In this document: positions 28,978 to 36,080 of the stretch, one piece after another
Layout: each line of letters starts with the position of its first letter
Numbering within the stretch: the stretch's first letter is position 1
Assembly (NCBI GenBank): GCA_020061355.1
Contig: JAGUYK010000033.1
Location: 1-64,000 of the forward strand
Source of the DNA: Ignavibacteriales bacterium
Lineage (GTDB): Bacteria; Bacteroidota; Ignavibacteria; Ignavibacteriales; Melioribacteraceae
Direction of reading: 5' to 3'
DNA length: 64,000 bases
Made by a program: the position numbers and the translations under genes
Notes under the pieces: generated by a model
The model's input: the letters and a program-made list of their open reading frames with translations, nothing else
Told to the model about the DNA's origin: nothing
Database searches by the model: none

Positions 28978-29770
28978 TATTATTATTTTTTTCCAAGTTA
29001 TCCGATAATTGTTCACTAACTAGACCGAACCTCCGTTCTCTCTGCTGATAGTCTTTGACAGCAGCAATTAAGTGCTTCGATCTAAATTCAGGCCAAAGTA
29101 AATCAGAAACAAAAATTTCGGCATAGGCTATTTGCCATAAAAGAAAATTACTTATTCTTAATTCACCACCGCTTCTAATTAAAAGATCGGGGTCGGGTAC
29201 TTCCGACGTTGTTAAAAATTTTGAGACCAGTTCTTCAGAGATCTCATCGGTTTTTAGTATACCGGATTCTACTTGTGCAGTTATATTCTTTACCGCTTCT
29301 ACAAGTTCCCATCTTCCGCTGTAGCTCAAAGCCAGATTCAAAGTCATTTTAGTATTTGAAGAGGTCTTATTTACAGCTTGTTGAAGTTCATTCTGAACAA
29401 TTTCGGGTAAAGATTTTACATCACCAATTGTTGTAAGTCTTATTTTATTTGAATTGAGCTCATCGGTCTCATTCTGAAGACTTCTAACAATTAATCGCAT
29501 TAACATTGAAACTTCATCTTTAGGGCGTTTCCAGTTTTCAGTGGAAAACGTATAAAGAGTAAGAAATTTTACTCCTAAGCCAACACAGGTTTCAACAACT
29601 GCACGAACCGAATCAACCCCTTTTTGATGTCCGGCAACTCTGGGTAAATTACGTTTCTTTGCCCATCGACCGTTACCATCCATAATAATTGCAATATGGC
29701 GTGGAATATTACCCTTTGCTTTAGTCTCTTCTATTAACCGGATTTCTTTTGTGTTTAACCTTGCGGCCAA
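28946..29770 (-). CDS. uppS: Isoprenyl (undecaprenyl) diphosphate synthase
   Basis: This cis-prenyltransferase makes undecaprenyl diphosphate, the lipid carrier for peptidoglycan and O-antigen. The 274-residue protein has the catalytic IAIIMDGNGRWAKKR (Asp near residue 30), VAGHQKGVDSVR, TLYTFSTENWKRP and the C-terminal DLLIRSGGELRISNFLLWQ, ending in a non-conserved Asn/Asp-rich tail. The frame opens with TTG and has no ATG before the conserved core, so a TTG start is inferred. A promoter lies 31 bases upstream, making it first in the operon uppS-bamA-skp-skp-lpxD-lpxC/fabZ-lpxA-lipM. Confidence 0.95.
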   Translation of the reverse strand: MAARLNTKEIRLIEETKAKGNIPRHIAIIMDGNGRWAKKRNLPRVAGHQKGVDSVRAVVETCVGLGVKFLTLYTFSTENWKRPKDEVSMLMRLIVRSLQNETDELNSNKIRLTTIGDVKSLPEIVQNELQQAVNKTSSNTKMTLNLALSYSGRWELVEAVKNITAQVESGILKTDEISEELVSKFLTTSEVPDPDLLIRSGGELRISNFLLWQIAYAEIFVSDLLWPEFRSKHLIAAVKDYQQRERRFGLVSEQLSDNLEKNNNNANTHSKQLA

Positions 29771-29800
29771 TTTTTTTAACTACCTTCGAATTTAGGCTCG

Positions 29801-29831
29801 AAAAAATAGGGTGATAGTGAGTAAATGTCAA
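29801..29831 (-). promoter_or_regulatory. Promoter of the uppS-bamA-lpx operon
   Basis: Minus strand TTGA, 19 bases, TATTTTTT (7 of 8 matches to TAnnTTTG), 31 bases before the uppS TTG start. Same spacing as the prs, fmdB-family and HU promoters in this window. Confidence 0.7.
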
Positions 29832-29864
29832 GGTTACTTATTATGGATGAATATGTGAATTGAA

Positions 29865-30266
29865 TTAAAAACCGGATTTCTCTTTCTCTTCGGGAAGGGA
29901 AACTATCATTATTTTTTCTCGCGTGCTTTCTTTTAGAGATGAAAGTATCATATCAGCTTTAATTATTAATTTGTTAGGTACCCCGACAAATAAAGTTATC
30001 TTACTTTCTGATTCTTTTGATCTTGGATGTATAAGAAAATTTAGTTTGGTAATCAGATTCGGATCGTTCAGTTCCTCTTCGGATAATGTAATACCGATTG
30101 CAATCTTCTTTTTATACTTTGCAATAGCATCAACCTCATAATTACCAACCGGATTAGGAGAAGGGAGGTATCTTCCGAATTTCCGGCTTATAGTTAAGTA
30201 TCCATTACGCCATAAATGGTCGATCAAGGAATCAACTTTTGCTCTTTTTTCTTTTGTGCTTAACAT
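29865..30266 (-). CDS. Unknown protein resembling a degenerate PD-(D/E)xK nuclease fold, in lexA operon
   Basis: I do not recognise this 133-residue protein. The N-terminus (residues 1-30, RAKVDSLIDHLWRNGYLTIS) could be a winged-helix element. It is followed by YLPSPNPVGNYEVDAIAKYK and KKIAIGITLSEEEL. The order Glu-x-Asp, strand, strand recalls restriction-endonuclease folds, but the expected final Glu-x-Lys is replaced by Gly-Ile-Thr, so nuclease activity is doubtful. The end is charged (PEEKEKSGF). A TTG 12 bases upstream is a possible alternative start. It is the third gene of lexA-30285-29865, 18 bases after the second, so it is probably repressed by LexA. Function unknown. Confidence 0.6.
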   Translation of the reverse strand: MLSTKEKRAKVDSLIDHLWRNGYLTISRKFGRYLPSPNPVGNYEVDAIAKYKKKIAIGITLSEEELNDPNLITKLNFLIHPRSKESESKITLFVGVPNKLIIKADMILSSLKESTREKIMIVSLPEEKEKSGF

Positions 30267-30284
30267 CTTATCTATCAATTATTA

Positions 30285-30533
30285 TCAATTATATAACGGC
30301 ATTATCGGAATGATGGGTGAAAATCTTTCATAGCTCAATATTTTTATGTTCGAGATTTTTTCATAATCAAATCCGCGCACTTCGTTAAAACCATTAAGTC
30401 TGCCATAAAGAACTTTCTTACCGGTTTTATTCTTACCGATATAATAAGGTTCCAGGATTATTTCATTCAGACCGTACAGAAATTTCACTCTGTTTCGGTT
30501 AAAGATCGCTGTTGAAAAATATATTGTTTTCAT
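30285..30533 (-). CDS. Small protein of unknown function, WYL-like pattern, in lexA operon
   Basis: The 82-residue protein starts MKTIYFSTAIFNRNRVKFLYG. The pattern of short strands VKFLYG, EIILEPYYIGKNKTGKKVLYG, RGFDYEKISNIKILS, ending FSPIIPI, weakly resembles a minimal WYL domain (a ligand-sensing SH3-like fold in defence and stress regulators); this is a guess from the strand pattern and not a firm match. The start with GGGAAGGGAC in front is preferred over an ATG 12 bases earlier that has no Shine-Dalgarno. It begins 13 bases after lexA and is almost certainly co-transcribed. Confidence 0.6.
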   Translation of the reverse strand: MKTIYFSTAIFNRNRVKFLYGLNEIILEPYYIGKNKTGKKVLYGRLNGFNEVRGFDYEKISNIKILSYERFSPIIPIMPLYN

Positions 30534-30546
30534 GTCCCTTCCCATT

Positions 30547-31176
30547 TTAATTATAACTTCTAAATACTCCGATTACTTTACCTACAACTGAAAAATCTTC
30601 GTTGTTTTCGATTATAATCGGATCGTATTTTTCATTTTCGGGTATTAAATAAATTTTTTGGTTTACCAAAGAGTATCTTTTCATAGTTGCTTCATCCTTA
30701 AGTAATGCAACAATTATATCACCGTTTGAAGCTTCTTTCTGTGGCTGAATGATAACTAAGTCTCCTTCCAGGATACCTGCATTTATCATACTATCGCCAC
30801 GGACTTTTAAACCAAAACATTCAGTTCGGCTTCCCAGGAAATTTTTGTCGATTATAATATTCCCTTCAATATTTTCCTCAGCTAATATCGGTTGACCGGC
30901 AGCAACACGGCCAACTACAGGAATTTCAATTATTGTTTCTTCTTTTTGAACCGGATCATTATTGATGATTAGAGAAAGAGTTCGGCTGAGATTATTACTT
31001 GAATTTAAATAACCCTTTTTGACAAGTGCATCAATATGACGCTTAACTCCGAATGTACTAACTATTTTGAATTTTTGCCCGATCTCCCTGTAAGTAGGGG
31101 GAAAACCATTAAAATCCACATATTCCTGAATAAAGTTTAAAATTTCTTTCTGGCGTTCGGTTAATACGATTTTCAT
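30547..31176 (-). CDS. lexA: LexA repressor
   Basis: LexA represses the SOS regulon and cleaves itself when RecA filaments form. The 209-residue protein has an N-terminal winged helix (1-66, with PPTYREIGQKFKIVSTFGVK), the self-cleavage site Ala93-Gly94 (VAAGQPI), and the catalytic dyad Ser129 (RGDSM) and Lys166 (EATMKRY). The length is normal. AAGGA precedes the ATG by 10 bases. Two identical-geometry palindromes overlap its promoter and ribosome-binding site, indicating autoregulation. Two small genes follow within 20 bases of each other. Confidence 0.96.
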   Translation of the reverse strand: MKIVLTERQKEILNFIQEYVDFNGFPPTYREIGQKFKIVSTFGVKRHIDALVKKGYLNSSNNLSRTLSLIINNDPVQKEETIIEIPVVGRVAAGQPILAEENIEGNIIIDKNFLGSRTECFGLKVRGDSMINAGILEGDLVIIQPQKEASNGDIIVALLKDEATMKRYSLVNQKIYLIPENEKYDPIIIENNEDFSVVGKVIGVFRSYN

Positions 31177-31178
31177 GA

Positions 31179-31224
31179 TAGTGTTCCTTTGTTCACTACG
31201 AATATAGTGAACAGAATATCACTA
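31179..31224 (-). promoter_or_regulatory. Tandem candidate LexA operators TAGTG-N10-CACTA
   Basis: Two 20-base inverted repeats lie head to tail: 31205-31224 (TAGTGATATTCTGTTCACTA read on the minus strand) and 31179-31198 (TAGTGAACAAAGGAACACTA), separated by 6 bases. The first fills the spacer between promoter elements; the second covers the Shine-Dalgarno and stops 2 bases before the ATG. The geometry (5-base arms, N10) equals the E. coli LexA box TACTG-N10-CAGTA with C and G exchanged. The inner arms also form a 22-base inverted repeat (GTTCACTA-N6-TAGTGAAC). Confidence 0.75.
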
Positions 31225-31230
31225 TGTCAA
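31199..31230 (-). promoter_or_regulatory. lexA promoter
   Basis: Minus strand TTGA(CA), 20 bases, TATATTCG. It reads equally as TTGACA-18-TATATT. It is interleaved with the candidate LexA operators and lies 23 bases before the lexA ATG. Confidence 0.65.
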
Positions 31231-31297
31231 GTAATTTTTTTTATTTTTTTTGTAAAATAAAATTGAGCAGATTTGCTGAAGATAGATATTGGGAAGC

Positions 31298-31324
31298 AAA
31301 AAAAGACGCGCAGATGCGCGTCTT
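31298..31324 (-). terminator. Rho-independent terminator of ilvE
   Basis: Minus strand hairpin AAGACGCGC-ATCT-GCGCGTCTT followed by a run of seven T, 30 bases after the ilvE stop and before the lexA promoter. It is a textbook intrinsic terminator. Confidence 0.9.
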
Positions 31325-31353
31325 CAGAAATAAAATTAAAGAAAGATAATTTG

Positions 31354-32424
31354 TTAATCTAAGTATGTCATCCAACCATGCTTATCTTCTTTTTTACCGT
31401 ACTGAATTCCGGTTAATTCTTCGTATAATTTCATCCCAAGTTCTCCGGGTTTGACTTCATCAAACATTAAAAGTTTTTCGTTGAATTTAAGTTTACTAAT
31501 TGATGAAATTACAGCTGCAGTTCCTGTTCCGAATATTTCAACAAGCTTTTTATTTTCATAAGCTTCTAAAACTTCATGAATAGAAACTAATCTCTCGTTG
31601 ATATTATAGTTCCAGTCTTTTAAGAGCTGGATCACAGACATTCTGGTTATACCCGGAAGTATTGAGCCGCTCAAAGCGGGAGTAACAACCTCATCTTTAA
31701 ATCTTATAAAGATATTCATTGCACCTACTTCTTCAATATACTTTTGTTCAATTCCATCGAGCCATAGAACCTGAGAGTAACCCTCTTTCTTAGCTTCCTT
31801 TTGCGCTAACATTCCGGCAGCATAGTTGCCTGCAGTTTTTGCTTCGCCCATTCCTTTTCTAACCGCTCTAACATATTTGTCGGTAACAAGAATGGGAACG
31901 GGTTTGAATCCTTCCGGATAATATGGTCCAACCGGACTAAGCATGATGATTAGTTTGTACGTTTCCGATGCCCGGACACCAAGAAGAGGTTCGGTTGCAA
32001 ACATAATAGGACGGATATAGAGTGAATGCCCCGGTCTTGTAGGAATCCAATCTCTCTCTAATTTAATCAATTCTAGAAGTGAGTTGAGTACAAAATTTGA
32101 ATCGACTTCGGGCATACACATTCTCTTAGCTGAACGGTTAAGTCGTTCAATATTCTTTTCCGGTCTGAATAATGCAATTCTTCCATCAATCTGCTTGTAT
32201 GCTTTTAATCCTTCGAAAATCGATTGACCGTAATGAAGTGAAATAGCAGCAGGGTGGAGTTCAACTTTACTGAAATTTTTTATTGTGGCATTATGCCAAC
32301 CGCCGAATTCAGGATCGTAATCCATTTCAAATACATGATCAGTATAAATCTTTCCAAATACCAGGTTCTCGGGTAATACAACCTTTGATTCTCTCTCGAG
32401 GATATCAATGTTTAATTCGTTCAT
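31354..32424 (-). CDS. ilvE: Branched-chain amino acid aminotransferase
   Basis: IlvE transfers amino groups between glutamate and the 2-oxo acids of Leu, Ile and Val. The 356-residue protein belongs to the longer PLP fold-type IV group: YGQSIFEGLKAYKQ, FRPEKNIERLNRSA, the PLP lysine in EAKTAGNYAAGMLAQKEA, LWLDGIEQKYIEEVGAMNIF, SGSILPGITRMSV and EIFGTGTAAVISSI. The frame extends 29 codons further upstream through the attenuator terminator; this ATG has GGTG at good distance and matches family starts. No other ilv gene is adjacent. A leader peptide and terminator lie in its 5' region. Confidence 0.94.
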   Translation of the reverse strand: MNELNIDILERESKVVLPENLVFGKIYTDHVFEMDYDPEFGGWHNATIKNFSKVELHPAAISLHYGQSIFEGLKAYKQIDGRIALFRPEKNIERLNRSAKRMCMPEVDSNFVLNSLLELIKLERDWIPTRPGHSLYIRPIMFATEPLLGVRASETYKLIIMLSPVGPYYPEGFKPVPILVTDKYVRAVRKGMGEAKTAGNYAAGMLAQKEAKKEGYSQVLWLDGIEQKYIEEVGAMNIFIRFKDEVVTPALSGSILPGITRMSVIQLLKDWNYNINERLVSIHEVLEAYENKKLVEIFGTGTAAVISSISKLKFNEKLLMFDEVKPGELGMKLYEELTGIQYGKKEDKHGWMTYLD

Positions 32425-32478
32425 AATAGTCACCATACTTTTATTTGTAGATAATAATAATGGATGATACGCATAAAT

Positions 32479-32503
32479 AAAAAACCCGGTATAGATTACC
32501 GGG
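32479..32503 (-). terminator. Attenuator terminator in the ilvE leader
   Basis: Minus strand CCCGGTA-ATCTA-TACCGGG followed by six T, placed upstream of the ilvE start and 14 bases after the stop of an Ile/Leu-rich mini-ORF. A terminator between promoter and its own gene is the hallmark of transcription attenuation. A weak competing helix (ACCG at 32514-32517 with CGGT of the first arm) can be drawn. Confidence 0.75.
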
Positions 32504-32517
32504 CATATCAAATCGGT

Positions 32518-32568
32518 TTAATATAAAATGATAGTAATGAGTAGCGATATTTTTAATCTAATTTTCAT
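32518..32568 (-). CDS. Putative Ile/Leu-rich leader peptide of ilvE
   Basis: The 16-codon reading frame encodes MKIRLKISLLITIILY. Nine of 16 residues are Ile (5) or Leu (4), the products of the pathway of the downstream gene. It lies between the predicted ilvE promoter and a terminator hairpin 14 bases beyond its stop, as in leader-peptide attenuation: ribosome stalling when charged tRNA-Ile or tRNA-Leu is scarce would let transcription proceed. No clear Shine-Dalgarno is seen, only an A-rich stretch. AT-rich DNA favours Ile codons, so the composition alone is not proof; the position and terminator carry the argument. Confidence 0.6.
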   Translation of the reverse strand: MKIRLKISLLITIILY

Positions 32569-32607
32569 TTTTTTAATTCAATAAACCAAAATTGGTTTCT
32601 CATGCTT

Positions 32608-32639
32608 GAAATATATATGAATTTGGTATTAATTGGCAA
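32608..32639 (-). promoter_or_regulatory. ilvE promoter
   Basis: Minus strand TTGC, 20 bases, TATATTTC (7 of 8 to TAnnTTTG). It predicts an RNA start near 32601 and a leader of about 180 bases. Its upstream element overlaps that of the divergent stress-protein promoter. Confidence 0.6.
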
Positions 32640-32662
32640 TAAGAAAAGTTTTACTTAATTTG
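32633..32662 (+). promoter_or_regulatory. Promoter of the universal stress protein gene
   Basis: TTGG, 18 bases, TTAATTTG, 22 bases before the ATG. The downstream element is the same octamer as in the mraZ promoter. It is back to back with the ilvE promoter. Confidence 0.5.
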
Positions 32663-32684
32663 AAATAAAAATCTTTGTAAGAAA

Positions 32685-33521
32685 ATGATATTTACTAAGA
32701 TAGGTCTTGCAATTACTTTTTCGCCAAACGGATTACCGTTGCTTAAAACGGCAGCACGAATTCAAAACCTCTTTTCATCGAAATTGTGCTTAATACATGT
32801 AGGTGAAAAGACTGATTATTCGGAAATTCAAATGAAAAAATTGATTGAAAAAGCCGGAATTCCCGAAGAATCTTATCAACTTGTTTGGCAGAATGGCGAA
32901 CCTTCAAAAGCAATTATTAATGCAGCATCGGAAAATGGAGTTGATTTATTAATCGCAGGAGCCCTCGAAAAGGAAACAGTGATTAAGTATTACATGGGCT
33001 CTGTTGCAAGGACACTGATGAGGGAGGCTTTATGTTCGGTACTTATTATAACAAATCCTTCAAGTGAATTAGGATCATTCAAGAAATTTTGCGTATCGGT
33101 AGAGTTTTCATCATTAGGGGAGACTGCTGTAAAAAAATCGTATGAATTTGCGAAACTTGAAAAGGCAGAAGAATTTGTTTTGATAAAGGAATTTGAAGTT
33201 CCGGGGCTGGCAATAACAGTTTATGACAGCGGTTCAACTCAAGACACGCAAAAAAGTAAACTTCAATGGCAGCATGAAGAGGAAGAGAAACTTGGTATTT
33301 TTGCAAAGGAATTGAATTTAAAGGGTCTTAAATATTACAATGTTGCCCTCTTTGGTAAACAGGGTTGGGAAGCAAGGAATTTTGTTAAGAATAACGGGAG
33401 TGATCTATTTGTTGTTCCATCGCCCCCTAAAAAATTAAAATTCTTCGATAAAATTTTTCAGCATGACCTTGAATTTATTTTAAGCCAATTGCCCTGTTCA
33501 CTATTAATAATTCGAAATTAG
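32685..33521 (+). CDS. Universal stress protein, tandem UspA domains
   Basis: The 278-residue cytoplasmic protein has two UspA folds. Domain 1 (about 1-125) has the start IGLAITFSPNGLPLLKTAAR, the strand DLLIAGALEK and the nucleotide-binding type ending GSVARTLMREALCSVLIITN. Domain 2 (about 130-278) is more diverged (FCVSVEFSSLGETAVKKSYE, SLLIIRN). It lies 4 bases before the antiporter-PTS IIA fusion gene and is surely co-transcribed with it. Usp proteins paired with cation/proton antiporters are common, and here Usp may sense nucleotide state to gate transport; that link is inference. Confidence 0.88.
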   Translation: MIFTKIGLAITFSPNGLPLLKTAARIQNLFSSKLCLIHVGEKTDYSEIQMKKLIEKAGIPEESYQLVWQNGEPSKAIINAASENGVDLLIAGALEKETVIKYYMGSVARTLMREALCSVLIITNPSSELGSFKKFCVSVEFSSLGETAVKKSYEFAKLEKAEEFVLIKEFEVPGLAITVYDSGSTQDTQKSKLQWQHEEEEKLGIFAKELNLKGLKYYNVALFGKQGWEARNFVKNNGSDLFVVPSPPKKLKFFDKIFQHDLEFILSQLPCSLLIIRN

Positions 33522-33525
33522 AAAA

Positions 33526-35208
33526 ATGATATTATCAGTTAATGAAATAACAATCTTTCTGATCAGTATAAGCGTACTACTATTTTTTGCACGAAGTTTT
33601 GGTGAACTTTCAAGGTACTTGAAACAACCTATTATAATCGGAGAAATTACTGCCGGTATAATTTTGGGCCCAACTATTCTAGGAGCATTCTTTCCGGAAA
33701 CTCTCAATAAACTTTTTCATGAATCGGATGGTGTAAATTATGCCTTACAAGGACTAACTTTGTTGGGTGTAATAATGCTTCTTTTAGTTTCTGGATTAGA
33801 AATTGATTTAAGTCTTATCGTAAGACAGAGCAAAACAGCTTTTTTAATAAGCATTGCTGGAATAATATTTCCATTTTTTGTGGGATTCACATCAGCATAT
33901 TTCTTTCCAAAATGGTTTGGAATACATGATATGGAAATGCATTTTATCTTTGCATTATTTGTTGGCACCGCTTTATCGATTACTGCATTACCGGTTGTAG
34001 CAAAAACATTAATGGACCTAAATATTTTTAAAACTGAGATAGGATTTTTAGTAATTGCTTCTGCTATGTTTGATGATTTATTGGGATGGATAATATTTTC
34101 TATAATACTTGGTATGATTGGTCAACATAGTTCTAATAATATTGGGCTAGGGTATTTACTTATTTCAATTTTTACATTTATTGTTTTTGTCCTAATATTT
34201 GGAAGAAAATTAATCAACTTTATCATTCCTTATCTGCATAAGTTTACTTCTTATCCTGGAGGGATATTAAGCTTCATTTTCATACTTGGATTCTTAGGTG
34301 CTGCTTTTACAGAGTATCTTGGAATTCATGCAATATTCGGTGCTTTCATAGTGGGTATTGCTATAGGAGATTCAGTACATCTTAGAGAAGAAACACGTGA
34401 AATAATTTACCAGTTTGTAACAAATATATTTGCACCGCTTTTTTTTGTCACAATTGGTTTGAAGGTAAACTTTATTGAACATTTTGATTTTGGATTAGTT
34501 ACAATTTTTCTATTACTTGCTTTTTTGGGAAAAGTTGTTGGATGCAGTTTGGGTGCATACTGGGGTGGTGTTGGAAAATATGAATCACTTGCAATAGGAT
34601 TTGGTATGAACTCCCGCGGTGCTATGGAGATTGTGCTCGGCACTTTAGCTTTACAAGCCGGACTAATTCAAGAAAAGGTTTTTGTAGCTCTTGTTATTAT
34701 GGCTCTTGTAACTTCAATTTCCAGTGCCCCTATAATGAGCTATTTTATTAAAAAAGGGAAGGAGAATTTTGGAATTCTATCATTTCTAAAGCCGAATAAT
34801 ATAAACTTCTCAAATGCTGTTTCAAAAAATGAAATTATTACCGAATTGTGTGAGACCATATCTAAAAATTATAATTTAAATAACGAAGAGATCCTTAGTA
34901 AGGTTTTAGAAAGGGAGAAATCTATTTCGACAGGATTGGAAAAACACCTAGCTATTCCTCATGCAAGGATTAACATAACGGATCCGATTGTTGCTATTGC
35001 AATTCATAAAAACGGAATTGATTGGGATTCATTTGATAAACTTCCGGCTAAACTTATTATTCTACTATTAACTCCTATTGACAAACCCGAAATGCAGCTA
35101 ATGTTTTTGTCCGATATTGCGAAAAAATTTAACGATATTAATTTCATAGGGGAGATTATTTCTTCAAAAGATTCAAAAGAAATAATTTCTAAAGTGAAAC
35201 AACTTTAG
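33526..35208 (+). CDS. CPA2-type cation/H+ antiporter fused to a PTS EIIA-like domain
   Basis: The 560-residue protein has about 12 membrane segments (residues about 1-400) of the Na+/H+ or K+/H+ exchanger (KefB/NapA) family: PIIIGEITAGIILGPTILG, the ion-site region FDDLLGWIIFSIIL (Asp-Asp), GAFIVGIAIGDS, NSRGAMEIVLGTLALQAGLI. A cytoplasmic C-terminal domain (about 415-560) resembles fructose/nitrogen PTS EIIA, with the phosphorylatable His479 in AIPHARI. No KTN/RCK domain is seen. The fusion suggests control of ion exchange by a phosphorelay or by protein contact. It is in an operon with the upstream Usp gene. Confidence 0.88.
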   Translation: MILSVNEITIFLISISVLLFFARSFGELSRYLKQPIIIGEITAGIILGPTILGAFFPETLNKLFHESDGVNYALQGLTLLGVIMLLLVSGLEIDLSLIVRQSKTAFLISIAGIIFPFFVGFTSAYFFPKWFGIHDMEMHFIFALFVGTALSITALPVVAKTLMDLNIFKTEIGFLVIASAMFDDLLGWIIFSIILGMIGQHSSNNIGLGYLLISIFTFIVFVLIFGRKLINFIIPYLHKFTSYPGGILSFIFILGFLGAAFTEYLGIHAIFGAFIVGIAIGDSVHLREETREIIYQFVTNIFAPLFFVTIGLKVNFIEHFDFGLVTIFLLLAFLGKVVGCSLGAYWGGVGKYESLAIGFGMNSRGAMEIVLGTLALQAGLIQEKVFVALVIMALVTSISSAPIMSYFIKKGKENFGILSFLKPNNINFSNAVSKNEIITELCETISKNYNLNNEEILSKVLEREKSISTGLEKHLAIPHARINITDPIVAIAIHKNGIDWDSFDKLPAKLIILLLTPIDKPEMQLMFLSDIAKKFNDINFIGEIISSKDSKEIISKVKQL

Positions 35209-35242
35209 TAGTTTTATACCTGATTTTAAATTAAAAATATAA

Positions 35243-36010
35243 ATGAAACTTCTTCAAATACTCGGTAGAAAGACACTGGATTTTTTTCAAGAGTGTGGTC
35301 AGATCTCTAGGCTATTATGGGAGATAATAAAACATGCACCATCCTTAATAAAAAACAGAAGAAACTTTGTTTATCAAATGGAACATATCGGTGTAAACTC
35401 CGTCCCGCTTGTATTCATAATAGCTATTTTTACCGGGGCAGTAGCTGCGTGGCAGGCAGCATATCAATTAAAAGGAATTGCACCACTCTCGTTTTTAGGA
35501 ACTTCCACTAGCAGAGCGATAATTACTGAATTAGGACCGGTCTTAACCGCAATTGTTATTGCCGGAAGAGTAGGTGCGTCAATTGCTGCTGAACTTGGGT
35601 CTATGAAAGTTACCGAACAGATTGATGCTCTTGATACAATGGGAATTAGTCCGTCCAGGTTTTTAGCAACACCAAGATTCTTTGCAGCAATAATAATGAT
35701 GCCGATTCTGGTAGTACTTGCAAATTCAATAGCTGTTATGGGAGCCTTTTTTATCTCTAATTTGTTTCTTGGCGTTTCATTCAATGTTTTTTTTGAATCA
35801 GTTAGAAGATATTTTGAATTCAACGATTTGATCTTCGGATTGATTAAAGGAATGATGTTTGGCGGAATTACTGCATTACTTGGATGTCATATTGGTTTTA
35901 AAACCGAAGGGGGAGCCGAAGGTGTTGGGCTTTCTACCATCCGATCTTTCGTATTAAGTTCCGCTATGATACTAATTATAGATTATTTAATGTGGACTTT
36001 AATTTTCTAA
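35243..36010 (+). CDS. MlaE-family lipid ABC transporter permease
   Basis: The 255-residue membrane protein has the MlaE/YrbE signatures QMEHIGVNSVPLVFIIAIFT, GRVGASIAAELGSMKVTEQI, DALDTMGISPSRFLATPR and GCHIGFKTEGGAEGVG, with five to six helices. MlaE forms the membrane part of an exporter/importer that moves phospholipid between membranes with MlaF (ATPase) and MlaD (MCE). Neither partner is adjacent, so they must be encoded elsewhere or this permease is an orphan. It lies 34 bases after the antiporter gene. Confidence 0.92.
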   Translation: MKLLQILGRKTLDFFQECGQISRLLWEIIKHAPSLIKNRRNFVYQMEHIGVNSVPLVFIIAIFTGAVAAWQAAYQLKGIAPLSFLGTSTSRAIITELGPVLTAIVIAGRVGASIAAELGSMKVTEQIDALDTMGISPSRFLATPRFFAAIIMMPILVVLANSIAVMGAFFISNLFLGVSFNVFFESVRRYFEFNDLIFGLIKGMMFGGITALLGCHIGFKTEGGAEGVGLSTIRSFVLSSAMILIIDYLMWTLIF

Positions 36011-36080
36011 GCTAATCTTTTTTACTTTATTCTTATCGAAAATTATAATAGATTTAGTTCAAATCTTATGATTTGAATTT

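Noticed and set aside
32425-32511. N-terminal extension of ilvE reading through the attenuator hairpin
   Set aside because: No Shine-Dalgarno, it includes the terminator, and family proteins start near the chosen ATG.
32583-32598. Palindrome AAACCAAAATTGGTTT upstream of the ilvE leader peptide as an operator
   Set aside because: It may be a 5' mRNA hairpin or a chance AT-rich palindrome; there is no second copy or regulator to support an operator.
32565-32603. 12-codon frame overlapping the ilvE leader peptide start (ATGA overlap)
   Set aside because: Its ATG falls at the predicted transcription start, so translation would be leaderless; it has no pathway-specific codons. Probably chance.
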